The notes under the pieces are model-generated. The model did no database searches and had not been told where the DNA came from. It saw nothing but the letters and a program-made list of their open reading frames with translations. Positions 10,060 to 18,445 of a stretch of 64,000 nucleotides of DNA are shown here, one piece after another. Source of the stretch: Pelatocladus maniniholoensis HA4357-MV3 (lineage in GTDB: Bacteria > Cyanobacteriota > Cyanobacteriia > Cyanobacteriales > Nostocaceae); contig JAHHHW010000055.1 in assembly GCA_019359115.1 (NCBI GenBank), forward strand, positions 1-64,000, read 5' to 3'. The number at the start of each line of letters is the position of its first letter. Position 1 is the stretch's first letter. The position numbers and the translations under genes are program-made.

Positions 10060-11349
10060 TCATTCCTCACTTTGCTGTGGAGCCTCAAGTACGCTAACAT
10101 CAAGCAGAGGTGTCACATTAAAGCCTTGTTGCAGTAAATGAGTTTGTATCGCTTGAGTCAAACGAGAGCGAATTTCTTCTGAGGATACACTCACACCTGC
10201 TCGACGTTGGACGTAAACTATACCCAGTAATGTATTTTGACCTTTGATATTGGCACGGGTAAAGCGAACATTCGCCTCTACCAGTTCAGCCAGAGGATTT
10301 TTATTAACTACCTTTTGAATTTCTGCATTAGCTCTTTGAGCAAGAGAAGAGCGCTGCAAATTGGGGGGATTGACAAACTGCCAAGTTAGTAGAACAGCCA
10401 GTAATATCACAGTTAACACCAACGCCACAGGAAACACCCAAGGTTTACCCCGTGTATAACGTACCCCTTTTGCAGACACACCAAATAGCCGGAACAACAC
10501 CGCCGCCGTGAGATTAATTCCTGCTAGTTGCAAAAACAGCAGAAACAAAGCATCAATCGCCAAATCCCATCTACCCATTGCACTCGCCATCCCAACAATT
10601 CCGGCGGGAGGAGCCAAGGAAGCAGCAACCAGCATTCCGGTTGCTGCTCCAGACACCAAACTACTGCGATCAGATTGAAGCAAATTGAGTGATCCGGCTG
10701 CTCCAGCAGCTAAAGGTAGCAAAACAGCCACAGAGGAAACTTGGCTACTGTCAATCATGAGGCTGGTGGCAATATTCTGCCGCATAATTAAACTTAAGAC
10801 TCCTGCGACTACTATTGTCACTACCAGCGCCGCAAAATAACGAATTATGCTACGCCCAAGTAATTTGCGATCGCCTCTTGCTGTTGCAATTGCTACATTC
10901 ATGGCGGGGCCTGCAAATGGCGCAATTAGCATTGCTGCTACCAAAAGATAACTTGTGTTTGTATACAAGCCAATCCAGACAACAAAACCTGCTACTGCTG
11001 CATATCCCAGAAAACCCTGCCAAGAACCAACACTTTGTAATCCAGAGAGAAATACTTCTACGGGGCTGCGTTCTTCGACATTCTTTACCTGCTGAGGTGC
11101 TTCCCTATCTGGAGGATGCAGAGTTATAACTCCAGTCGGTAGCAACGTGATGTGTACGTTCGGTAAATCTTCGAGTTTTGCGAACAGCTGCTCTACTTGC
11201 CGATTGGAAACGTGAACCAGCACTAAGTCAGTCAATTCCTCGCTACCTTTTGCCTCAAACTGAGCCAGGTTTACTCCATTCACAGACTTAGCAATGTCAA
11301 GAACTTCTTTTCCTTTTCCGCGTGGTATCTGGACAATCAGTTGGCGCAT
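10060..11349 (-). CDS. DUF389 (TIGR00341-like) integral membrane protein
   Basis: The 429-residue protein has a soluble N-terminal domain (1-115, MRQLIVQIPRGKGKEVLDIA) and a hydrophobic domain of about six segments containing the family hallmarks LVAAMLIAPFAGPAMNVAIA and AASLAPPAGIVG. A C-terminal extension follows. Family function is unknown; the conserved Pro/Gly-rich membrane core suggests transport. It is the first gene of a pair with the beta-helix protein. Confidence 0.88.
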   Translation of the reverse strand: MRQLIVQIPRGKGKEVLDIAKSVNGVNLAQFEAKGSEELTDLVLVHVSNRQVEQLFAKLEDLPNVHITLLPTGVITLHPPDREAPQQVKNVEERSPVEVFLSGLQSVGSWQGFLGYAAVAGFVVWIGLYTNTSYLLVAAMLIAPFAGPAMNVAIATARGDRKLLGRSIIRYFAALVVTIVVAGVLSLIMRQNIATSLMIDSSQVSSVAVLLPLAAGAAGSLNLLQSDRSSLVSGAATGMLVAASLAPPAGIVGMASAMGRWDLAIDALFLLFLQLAGINLTAAVLFRLFGVSAKGVRYTRGKPWVFPVALVLTVILLAVLLTWQFVNPPNLQRSSLAQRANAEIQKVVNKNPLAELVEANVRFTRANIKGQNTLLGIVYVQRRAGVSVSSEEIRSRLTQAIQTHLLQQGFNVTPLLDVSVLEAPQQSEE

Positions 11350-11571
11350 AATATCCTCCTGATGCTAACCATCTTGCATTGCAAAAAGTTTTGTCTCTAG
11401 CTAGAGGAAGAAATTTTGAGTTGTTTTTTCAAATTCAGTCAGACAAATCAGAACAACAGGATTGTCTGTGATCGCTGATCGCCTGCAACTAACAACTTCT
11501 TAGGGCGTAGAGGCGAGCTGCGCGGCTTCAAGTCAAACAGAGTAGGCCGTTCGCCCCTACTACTAACAGAA

Positions 11572-11961
11572 CTATTCACTGATTACAGAGGTACAGACTT
11601 GAGCTGCAACCCAGAGTTTGTGCAGTAAAAACTCAGTGCGATCGCTTATTGTGGTGACAAACACACCTTGTGCGTTTTCAGAACCATCCGATAGCCAAGA
11701 ACCGCTAAGAGTGACTTCAACATACTCAGAATCAGATGCACATAAAGCGATAATTTTTCTTTCATCCCATCGCACTTGCACCTTGAGTTGTTCTAGTCCT
11801 GGTAAATTCATAGGAAGCAAAAAGGAAGCAGTGCTAGGTTCAATTGATAGACTTTGACCGACTCGCAGTGCCAAAATCACTCGTTGCGCTACCCATTCCT
11901 CAACAGACAGAGTTAGACGCTCTAGGTGAAAACTCATTTCGGTGTAAGTTAATTTCAGCAT
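11572..11961 (-). CDS. Conserved cyanobacterial protein, function unknown
   Basis: The 129-residue soluble protein begins MLKLTYTEMSFHLERLT and has no membrane segment. The segments VEEWVAQRVILALRVGQSL and EPSTASFLLP are familiar from a family found only in cyanobacteria (I recall the name 'alr0857 family', not checked). No catalytic motif is visible. It precedes the RHH/HNH region and follows the HNH gene by 16 bases on the same strand, so the two may be co-transcribed. Confidence 0.7.
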   Translation of the reverse strand: MLKLTYTEMSFHLERLTLSVEEWVAQRVILALRVGQSLSIEPSTASFLLPMNLPGLEQLKVQVRWDERKIIALCASDSEYVEVTLSGSWLSDGSENAQGVFVTTISDRTEFLLHKLWVAAQVCTSVISE

Positions 11962-11977
11962 TCCTCATGCTCTCCTG

Positions 11978-12496
11978 TTATTCCAGGTTTATTTGCACGT
12001 CCATCCAAAACTGTTCCGCAAAAGCAATTGTTGGATGGACTGGTGCTTTTGGTTTAGTACGCAGGCGCATACCCGTTTCTTGGGGGGTTTTATCTCCTTT
12101 TTTGGAGTTGCACCGTTCGCAAGCAGCAACCACGTTATCCCAGGTATGCTGTCCACCACGAGAACGGGGAAGCACGTGATCTAGTGTCAGATGTTTGCTG
12201 CTACCGCAATATTGACAACTGTGATGGTCTCGTCGTAAAACTTCTCGTCTATTTACTGGCGGGACTTTCCAAATCCGTTCACGAGAAGCAATTATCAAGC
12301 GAATTTGTTTTGGTACATCGATAACTAAGCTAGGAGAGTGAATTTGCCAGCCGCTATTAGTATTAATATGTAGCGGTTCCGCTTTGTTTGTGATTAAAAG
12401 TACGATGGCTCGCTTGATGTTTACTCGACACAGTGGTAAGTAATTTTGAGAAAACACCACCACAGATTGATCTAAAACTTGCGTTGCGATCGTCAC
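11978..12496 (-). CDS. HNH endonuclease family protein
   Basis: The HNH core is RRDHHSCQYCGSSKHLTLDH followed by VLPRSRGGQHTWDNVVAACERCNSKKGDKTP, with two CxxC zinc pairs and the catalytic His of 'LDHV'. I place the start at the GTG at 12496 (172 residues) because AGGAG lies seven bases upstream. The ATG at 12511 sits directly after a terminator-like hairpin and would consume the Shine-Dalgarno sequence. Cyanobacterial relatives also start near the VLDQSVVVFSQNYLPL stretch. The chromosomal role of this family is unknown; it cleaves or nicks DNA by analogy. Confidence 0.85.
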   Translation of the reverse strand: MTIATQVLDQSVVVFSQNYLPLCRVNIKRAIVLLITNKAEPLHINTNSGWQIHSPSLVIDVPKQIRLIIASRERIWKVPPVNRREVLRRDHHSCQYCGSSKHLTLDHVLPRSRGGQHTWDNVVAACERCNSKKGDKTPQETGMRLRTKPKAPVHPTIAFAEQFWMDVQINLE

Positions 12497-12503
12497 GGTT
12501 TGA

Positions 12504-12550
12504 CTCCTCATTAAAAAACCCCCACTTTTTTCTTTGTGAAAGCGGGGGTT
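12504..12550 (-). promoter_or_regulatory. Terminator-like hairpin and Shine-Dalgarno in the HNH leader
   Basis: Read on the minus strand, the arms AACCCCCGCT (12550-12541) and AGTGGGGGTT (12526-12517) form a stem with one mismatch. It is followed by a T-run ending at 12513. AGGAG at 12508-12504 then precedes the GTG start. RNA polymerase would therefore stop just before the ribosome-binding site unless the hairpin is prevented, which suggests attenuation; alternatively it ends an unseen upstream transcript. Confidence 0.6.
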
Positions 12551-12897
12551 GAGAATTGACCTTAAAAGTCTTTGATTCTTATATCGGTACAGCATCTTGG
12601 TGTCTGTACCTCCCGCTTTTGTGTTTTAGTTGTGATGCTCGATTAAGTACACCGATCCTGGCATATTTAGAATCATGATTACCCTCTGTAAATTTGCCCA
12701 GTTTCAGGCAAATTAACCCCATAAATAAATACTCCACTCCCATAGGCGCCGATTCCCAACTGATTTGGGACTGGTTAGCACATAAAGAAGTAGAGATGGG
12801 GTAAATAGATATCACAGAAAATTTCACCTGTTGAACATTCCTTTAAACATACTACACTTGTATTACTATCCTGTCTATAGTTTTAGGAGAAAAACTG
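12551..12897. other. Divergent gap between HNH and RHH-like genes
   Basis: About 350 bases hold the leader of the HNH gene on the minus strand and the promoter of the plus-strand gene at 12898. For the latter, TTGAAC near 12830 and TACACT sixteen bases later is a possible promoter. AGGAG at 12885-12889 is a good ribosome-binding site. No convincing protein is encoded on either strand. Confidence 0.4.
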
Positions 12898-13233
12898 ATG
12901 CATACGATTACCCGCACCTCTACCACCGATATGGAAGTCACCAGCATCCGTCTTGAGCGCGAATTAAAAGATAAACTTAAAGATCTAGCAGGCAATCAGG
13001 GATATCAAGCTCTCATCCGCGATATCCTATGGAATTATGTTCAGCAAAAATCAGGAGAGTGGAAACCTCGATTTTCAAGATCTGACATTCGAGCCAGTAT
13101 AGCTGCTACAGCTCAACAGGAAGAACGTTGTGTACTCACAGGTCAATTAATTCAGCCACAACAACCGATGTTGTTAGGACTGACGAGAACGGGCGATATG
13201 GTTCCTCTAAGTGTCGAAAGTTTAGTCGGTTAA
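12898..13233 (+). CDS. Conserved cyanobacterial ribbon-helix-helix-like protein
   Basis: The 111-residue protein contains EVTSIRLERELKDKLKDLAG followed by GYQALIRDILWNYVQQKSG (about 13-52). This has the pattern of a ribbon-helix-helix DNA-binding fold: a beta strand with alternating residues, then two helices. The C-terminal half (RCVLTGQLIQPQQPMLLGL) is conserved in form but unassigned. A strong AGGAG lies eight bases before the ATG. A DNA-binding regulator is plausible but not shown. Confidence 0.75.
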   Translation: MHTITRTSTTDMEVTSIRLERELKDKLKDLAGNQGYQALIRDILWNYVQQKSGEWKPRFSRSDIRASIAATAQQEERCVLTGQLIQPQQPMLLGLTRTGDMVPLSVESLVG

Positions 13234-13244
13234 ATTTGGATTCA

Positions 13245-13296
13245 AGTGAATGCAGCTTAGTTAATCTTGTTCAAGCAAAACTAAGCTGTATTCACT
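13245..13296 (+). repeat. Long hairpin after the RHH-like gene
   Basis: The 18-base arms at 13245-13262 and 13279-13296 differ at one position and enclose a 16-base loop. The stem lies 12 bases after the stop codon. There is no T-run, so it may be an mRNA-stabilising 3' structure, or a terminator for the convergent permease gene working with adjacent AT-rich DNA. Confidence 0.6.
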
Positions 13297-13342
13297 ATGA
13301 TCCTAACGAGTTAGCTTTATTTGTACAGACTTACTTGTGCCA

Positions 13343-14635
13343 CTAAGTACTACCAATCCCTCGCCTCACTTGATGCCAAATTAACCCAGCAACAATCAAT
13401 CCTAAACCTAGTTGCCAGATTGAAGATTCTACCCAAAAAGCTAAGAATAGGCAAGATAAAAGACCCAGAACAGCTATCCATCTGGGATATAGTCGTTCTT
13501 GGGGACTCAATTGTAAAGCAGCAAAGTTAGTGATTGCATAGTAAATTAGGACGCTAAAAGCACTAAAAGACCATGTTGTCTTAACATTACCGACTAGTAC
13601 CAAAAGAGCGATCGCAACTCCTATGATGATTACAGACCAATAGGGAGTAGTTTGTTGTTGATTTAAACGTGCTAAAAATCTGGGTGCGTCGTGGCGACGT
13701 CCCATCGCTAGCAATACACGGGATAAGCCCAAAATCAAGTTCAGCAGTACACCTAACATCGCTGTCATCGCCCCAATGGCTAGTACGAAAGCACCGCCAA
13801 CGCCAGTAATATTTCGGGCTACCACTTCCAAAGGTGCAGCTTTTGTTTGCTGGACAGCATCAGCTAAAACATCTACCCCAGAAGCTCCAATCGTAACTGT
13901 CGCTACTGCTATATAAAGCAGCATCGTCAGCAACAAACAAACTATCATGGCTTTGGGAATTGTTTGTCTTGGCGATCGCGCTTCTTCTCCTAAAGTCGCA
14001 ATCCGACCATAACCTGTATAAGCAACAAACATCAATGCGCTAGCATGAAGAACATCTGCTAAAGAACCTCTAAAAAAAGGTGTAAAGTTCTCAACACTTC
14101 CTTGGATAGCACTGGGAAGACAAGCCAGAATCAAAAACACCAAAGACAAAAGAGTCACAGATACGATCGCGATGTTGGCAAAATTTGAGCGACGGATACC
14201 ATTTAAGACTATCAGTGTCATGACTACTACAGCCAAAATAGCGATCGCAACAACCCAGCGAGAATTTACACTCACAATATTTAATAAGTAGCCAGCAAAA
14301 CCCAAAGCAGCAGTAGCAGCAGAAGCTGTTTTAGCTACCAAAAACATCCACCCAGCAGTAAAACCAAAAGCTGGAGTCAAATATTTATAACCATATTCAT
14401 AACTACCACCACTCAAGGGGTGATTCGCAGCTAGTTGGGCGCTGCTGAGTCCATTAAAAGTAGCAACAACCGCCCCGATTGCTACAGCTAAAATTACCGC
14501 CGGCCCAGCAATTCCAGCTGCAATCCCAATACTCACAAATACACCTGTACCAACAATCGAACCTAGTCCCATGAGAGTAGCACCAAACACCCCTAACTCT
14601 CGTTTTAATTGTGGTTGTGGATTACTTACAGACAT
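13343..14635 (-). CDS. APC-superfamily amino acid permease
   Basis: The 430-residue integral membrane protein has about twelve hydrophobic segments. The APC signature near the N-terminus is ELGVFGATLMGLGSIVGTGVFVSIG (first helix break). Later comes HPLSGGSYEYGYKYL, the substrate-site helix region. It probably imports an amino acid by proton symport; the specificity cannot be read from sequence. It is a single gene convergent with the RHH-like gene. Confidence 0.9.
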   Translation of the reverse strand: MSVSNPQPQLKRELGVFGATLMGLGSIVGTGVFVSIGIAAGIAGPAVILAVAIGAVVATFNGLSSAQLAANHPLSGGSYEYGYKYLTPAFGFTAGWMFLVAKTASAATAALGFAGYLLNIVSVNSRWVVAIAILAVVVMTLIVLNGIRRSNFANIAIVSVTLLSLVFLILACLPSAIQGSVENFTPFFRGSLADVLHASALMFVAYTGYGRIATLGEEARSPRQTIPKAMIVCLLLTMLLYIAVATVTIGASGVDVLADAVQQTKAAPLEVVARNITGVGGAFVLAIGAMTAMLGVLLNLILGLSRVLLAMGRRHDAPRFLARLNQQQTTPYWSVIIIGVAIALLVLVGNVKTTWSFSAFSVLIYYAITNFAALQLSPQERLYPRWIAVLGLLSCLFLAFWVESSIWQLGLGLIVAGLIWHQVRRGIGST

Positions 14636-15204
14636 AGTTTTTTCTATCCCCTTGTCCAGATCAGGTGACTACAGGAACGCTGGTATTTATTTATATATAA
14701 CAAGATCCCAGACTTCTTAAAGAAGTTGGGAATCTTGCTCTGCAATTTTTACTTAAATAAATGTCACTCTTAACTAAAACATAATTTTTTACTGTTAGAA
14801 TTATCAATTTTAATTATGATTTTGAAAAATCGGAAAATTAAAACTATTGATACTCATTAAGAGGATGTTTGAAAACCCCCTTTGTAAGCGGGAAACGGAA
14901 TCAAAGTCCCCCTTTGCAAGGGGGATCTAGAACGTTTTGCTACCGACAAGAGGACTTTTCAAACATCCTCTAAAACTTCACAGCACAAAATGTACCAAAA
15001 TTATTTTTACATGTGTAAATTTTTGGTATTGGTTGCTCTAAATTATTTGCCAAAATAATTTATTTACTAGTTCTTGATGTTCAATTAGTTTTTTATAGAC
15101 TTTGTAAAATTTACCTAGATGACGATTTTTGGTTGATCCGTTACGGGCAATTACTTATATATTTTTAATTAGCGATATTTACTTACATTTGTATTTTTTA
15201 ATTT
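14636..15204. other. Repeat-bearing gap between permease and glycosyltransferase genes
   Basis: The gap holds a palindromic copy at 14702-14738 (AGATCCCAGACTTCTT paired with AAGAAGTTGGGAATCTT). A second copy of this type is at 53989-54025. A MITE-like element lies at 14860-14971. The rest is AT-rich, with no clear promoter for the plus-strand gene at 15205 and no coding frame. Confidence 0.5.
14860..14971. mobile_element. MITE-like element with 16-bp terminal inverted repeats
   Basis: The ends AGAGGATGTTTGAAAA (14860-14875, first base A in context) and TTTTCAAACATCCTCT (14956-14971) are perfect inverted repeats. They enclose 80 bases that include an inner pair of C-rich and G-rich tracts (GTCCCCCTTTGCAAGGGGGA). 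There is no coding capacity. The target-site duplication is unclear; both flanks are AT-rich. Confidence 0.6.
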
Positions 15205-16071
15205 ATGAAGATAAGCGTAATTATACCGTGTTTAAACGCTGCGGATACTATAGCTGTTCAACTTGAGGCACTGGCTCATCAAACATGGTCACAGTCGTGG
15301 GAGGTGATTATTGCTGATAACGGTTCCACTGACAATACGCTATCTATAGTAGAACAGTATCAAGCATCATTACCAAATCTCCGCATCATTGATGCATCTG
15401 ATCGCAAAGGAGCAGCCAACGCTCGCAACTTAGCCGCAGAAGTTGCCAAAGGTGAATCACTGGTATTTATTGATGCAGACGATGAAGTTGCGCCTGGATG
15501 GTTAGCAGCGATGGGTGAAGCACTTTCCCAATACGATTTCGTCACCGGGAGACATGAATACAAAAAGCTGAATGACCTGGAAGTCAGACAATGGTATCAA
15601 GTAGAAGACTGGTCATCAGGAATTGTACCAAATCCGTACTTACCATTTGCAGGTGGTGGTAATTTGGGAATTAAGCGTTCACTTCATCATGCGATCAATG
15701 GGTTTGATACAACACTGCTGCAAGTAGAAGATGTTGATTACTGTTGGAGAGTGCAACAAGCAGGAGCAAAACTTCATTACGCACCAGAGGCGATCGCTCA
15801 TATCCGTCTACGCACTAACCTCAAAGCTTTATATAAAAGAGCTTGGACGATGGGTACTTGTGAGGCATTACTATATAAAAAGCATAGAAAATTGGGTATG
15901 CCACAATTAATGCCTTGGAAAGTGTTTCTGAAAACTCCAGTGATTTTGGTTTTGCAACTTTTGTCTCTAAAAATCCGTACTAAAGAAAGTTTCGCTAGAT
16001 GGTTGATGAGTTTTGCTTGGCGTGGAGGACAGCTACGTGGTTGTATCAAGTATAAATATCTGCCTATCTAG
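15205..16071 (+). CDS. Family 2 glycosyltransferase (first paralogue)
   Basis: The 288-residue protein starts MKISVIIPCLNAADT, the GT-A nucleotide-sugar fold. It has IIADNGSTDNT at about 37-47 and the metal-binding FIDADDEVAPGW at about 89-100. The acceptor region GGGNLGIKRS and EDVDYCWRVQQAGAKLHY follows. The C-terminal tail is basic and hydrophobic and may be membrane-associated. It probably adds a sugar to an envelope glycan. A close paralogue and a PIG-L deacetylase follow on the same strand. Confidence 0.92.
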   Translation: MKISVIIPCLNAADTIAVQLEALAHQTWSQSWEVIIADNGSTDNTLSIVEQYQASLPNLRIIDASDRKGAANARNLAAEVAKGESLVFIDADDEVAPGWLAAMGEALSQYDFVTGRHEYKKLNDLEVRQWYQVEDWSSGIVPNPYLPFAGGGNLGIKRSLHHAINGFDTTLLQVEDVDYCWRVQQAGAKLHYAPEAIAHIRLRTNLKALYKRAWTMGTCEALLYKKHRKLGMPQLMPWKVFLKTPVILVLQLLSLKIRTKESFARWLMSFAWRGGQLRGCIKYKYLPI

Positions 16072-16474
16072 GCATTTTTAAACCAAGGCTATTTTCTTCT
16101 AGATATAAACCGCTCTGAACTAAAGTTCAGAGCTAATAGTTTAAGTCTGTTAAAACGGACTTAAATACCACAAAACAGTCGATTGAAACCGACTTTTACT
16201 CTTAGCCTGTGATTGAAATCGCAGGCATTTTTGAACATTTGTGATACTCCCATTCATATTTTTTAGATTCATTGAAATCTGACTTTAGAAAGATGCATTC
16301 CCAAAAAAAGTTTTAGATGACAATGTGCTTATTTGAACCGTATTAATTAGGACTCTTTTATTGTTCACGTCATACATAAATTTATCCGATAAATTGAAAC
16401 TTTTTTGTTTAACTAGGGAGTATTAATTATATATTTTTATGTATAGATGTGAATTCAAGAGAGCACTACTTGTT
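16072..16474. other. Gap between the two glycosyltransferase genes
   Basis: Apart from the hairpin cluster at 16112-16226 the gap is AT-rich and shows no coding frame. The bases before 16475 have only a weak purine-rich ribosome-binding site (GAGAG). Confidence 0.4.
16112..16226 (+). repeat. Four consecutive short hairpins
   Basis: Stems are at 16112-16133 (GCTCTGAAC/GTTCAGAGC), 16141-16164, 16177-16194 and 16205-16226. In the second and fourth the single mismatch becomes a G-U pair if the plus strand is transcribed. The third has one A-C mismatch. They fill the gap between the two glycosyltransferase genes and may be a dispersed repeat or an mRNA structure. Confidence 0.6.
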
Positions 16475-17341
16475 ATGAAGGTAAGTGTCGTTATACCGTG
16501 TTTAAATGCTGAGAAAACTATAGCTGTTCAACTTGAAGCACTTACTCATCAACAATGGTCACAAGCATGGGAAGTGATCATTTCTGATAATGGTTCGAGT
16601 GACAGCACATTATCAATTGTAGAAAAATATCAGATGATTATACCTAATTTGCGTATCGTCGATGCATCTGATCGTATAGGTGCATCACATGCTCGCAATG
16701 TTGGTGCAAAAGCAGCAGAGGGTGAAGCTATATTATTCATTGATGCTGATGATGAAGTTGCGCCTGGATGGTTAGCAGCAATGGGGGAAGCACTTTCCAA
16801 ATACGACTTTGTTGCTGGCCATGATGATTACAACAAGTTAAATAATTCCTGGGTAGTAAAGTCTTATCAACTTGAAAATGGTAGTGGAGTGATGGAAAAT
16901 ACATACTACCTACCATTTGCAGGTAGCGGCAATTTAGGCATCAAACGTGCCATTCATGAAAAAATTGGTGGTTTTGATGAAACGCTATATCAAAGCGAAG
17001 ATGTAGACTATTGCTGGAGAGTAAGTTATGTAGGAACTAAACTTCACTACGTACCAGATGCGATCGCTCATATTCGATTGCGTAATAGTTTAGCCAGCAT
17101 ATATCACCGTAGTTGGATTGTGGGCAAAGGTGGAATCTTAGTGTATAAAAAACATCGACCTCTTGGTATGCCGCAACTGGTGACATGGAAAACTTTGTTA
17201 AAAACATCAGTAATACTGACTTTTCAAATGTTATTTTTGCAAATACGTGACAAAGAAAGTTTCACCAAATGGTTAATCAGTTTGGCTTGGCGTGGAGGGC
17301 AATTATGGGGTTGTATTAAGTATCAATATTTACCGCTTTAA
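16475..17341 (+). CDS. Family 2 glycosyltransferase (second paralogue)
   Basis: From the ATG at 16475 the product has 288 residues, the same as its upstream paralogue, and begins MKVSVVIPCLNAEKT. A Met 12 codons upstream is less likely because the paralogue starts at the equivalent position. The motifs IISDNGSSDST, FIDADDEVAPGW and SEDVDYCWRVSYVGTKLHY match the first copy. The pair arose by tandem duplication. They differ mainly in the segment after the metal site (about 120-145), which may set acceptor specificity. Confidence 0.92.
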   Translation: MKVSVVIPCLNAEKTIAVQLEALTHQQWSQAWEVIISDNGSSDSTLSIVEKYQMIIPNLRIVDASDRIGASHARNVGAKAAEGEAILFIDADDEVAPGWLAAMGEALSKYDFVAGHDDYNKLNNSWVVKSYQLENGSGVMENTYYLPFAGSGNLGIKRAIHEKIGGFDETLYQSEDVDYCWRVSYVGTKLHYVPDAIAHIRLRNSLASIYHRSWIVGKGGILVYKKHRPLGMPQLVTWKTLLKTSVILTFQMLFLQIRDKESFTKWLISLAWRGGQLWGCIKYQYLPL

Positions 17342-17479
17342 TTGTTTCTGAAAATGTAATATTGCCAAACAGAAATTTTTACTGTCTCAAGCTCGATTGC
17401 GGCAATATTGAGTAGAGGTTTAGAGATACTAAACCTCTGCTACGACTTCCTGAATACTAATCTTTTTATAATCTGTAAC

Positions 17480-18238
17480 ATGTTAACAAAGATAACTTCT
17501 CAAATATTAGGAAAGCTTTCAAATACTTTGCAATTTATTGAAGTAGAAATATTATTTGATTGGATTTTACCGAAAAAAAGTCAAACGCTAACAGTGACTG
17601 AGAAATCAACATTAGTGTTTGCTCCTCATCAAGATGATGAAACTTTAGGTTGTGGTGGTTTAATTGCGCTCAAACGTGAACTTGGAGTTCCAGTCAAAGT
17701 TGCTTTTCTGACTGATGGACATAAATCCTATTTGCACATCAAACCAGAAGATATTGTTCAAGTTCGCAAACAAGAAGCTCAAGAAGCACTAAATATATTG
17801 GGTGTTGCAGCATCAGATGTATATTTTATCGACCAACCTGATGGTGAATTAAAGCAATTGTCTCATGAACAGAAACTGCATACTATCAATCAGTTAATTC
17901 AACTATTGCAGTCCTTTCAACCGGAGGAAGTCTATGTTCCCCATCACAAAGATCAGCATCCAGATCATGAAGCTACTTATGATTTAGTGAAAGATGCATT
18001 GAGCAAATCTGGAATTAAAGCTCAACTTTTTCAATATCAAGTCTGGTTATTTTGGGGAAGGCCAGTGCTTTTTCAAATAGATCTACAAAAGTTAGGTCAG
18101 TCTTATATCTTACCTATAAAGTCTGTGATTGAAAAAAAACGACAAGCTATCCAAGTCTATCGTTCCCAACATCACATCTTTCCTCGTACCTTTATCAAAC
18201 GATTTTTTAAATCTAAGGAAATATATTTTCAAAGCTAA
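17480..18238 (+). CDS. PIG-L/LmbE-family deacetylase
   Basis: The 252-residue protein (from the ATG at 17480; an in-frame start 24 codons upstream lacks homologous character) has the zinc signature FAPHQDDETLGCGG, with Gln in place of the usual Pro. The second ligand motif is VPHHKDQHPDHEATYD. Family enzymes remove the acetyl group from N-acetylglucosamine-containing substrates. Its position after two GT2 genes suggests a shared glycan or glycolipid pathway. Confidence 0.88.
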   Translation: MLTKITSQILGKLSNTLQFIEVEILFDWILPKKSQTLTVTEKSTLVFAPHQDDETLGCGGLIALKRELGVPVKVAFLTDGHKSYLHIKPEDIVQVRKQEAQEALNILGVAASDVYFIDQPDGELKQLSHEQKLHTINQLIQLLQSFQPEEVYVPHHKDQHPDHEATYDLVKDALSKSGIKAQLFQYQVWLFWGRPVLFQIDLQKLGQSYILPIKSVIEKKRQAIQVYRSQHHIFPRTFIKRFFKSKEIYFQS

Positions 18239-18262
18239 TTTGCAAACTTAAGAGTAAGTTCA

Positions 18263-18421
18263 ATGACACCAGCTTTATTGCTTGGTGTCCTTTATTATAC
18301 GCCGTTTAAGTTAAATCAGGTTCCACGCCAAGCGATCGCAATTGTGCTATCAACCTTTGTGTTCGTTGTTTTGATACATCGTCAAGCATTGCTGATGATG
18401 GGGCTTTTAGTTCTATTATGA
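18263..18421 (+). CDS. Small two-segment membrane protein, 52 residues
   Basis: The frame starts MTPALLLGVLYYTPF and has a second hydrophobic stretch (AIAIVLSTFVFVVLIH, then LLMMGLLVLL). A purine-rich AAGAGTAAG precedes the ATG by five bases. It fills most of the gap between the deacetylase and the acetyltransferase. It could be a true small membrane protein or the tail of a lost transporter. No family is recognised. Confidence 0.4.
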   Translation: MTPALLLGVLYYTPFKLNQVPRQAIAIVLSTFVFVVLIHRQALLMMGLLVLL

Positions 18422-18445
18422 CGTTGGCTTAGTTAATAAATTTTT

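Noticed and set aside
12579-12827. 82-residue minus-strand frame between HNH and RHH-like genes
   Set aside because: No family character or ribosome-binding site; it overlaps the HNH leader.
13321-13530. 69-residue plus-strand frame inside the permease gene
   Set aside because: It is on the opposite strand of the conserved permease C-terminus.
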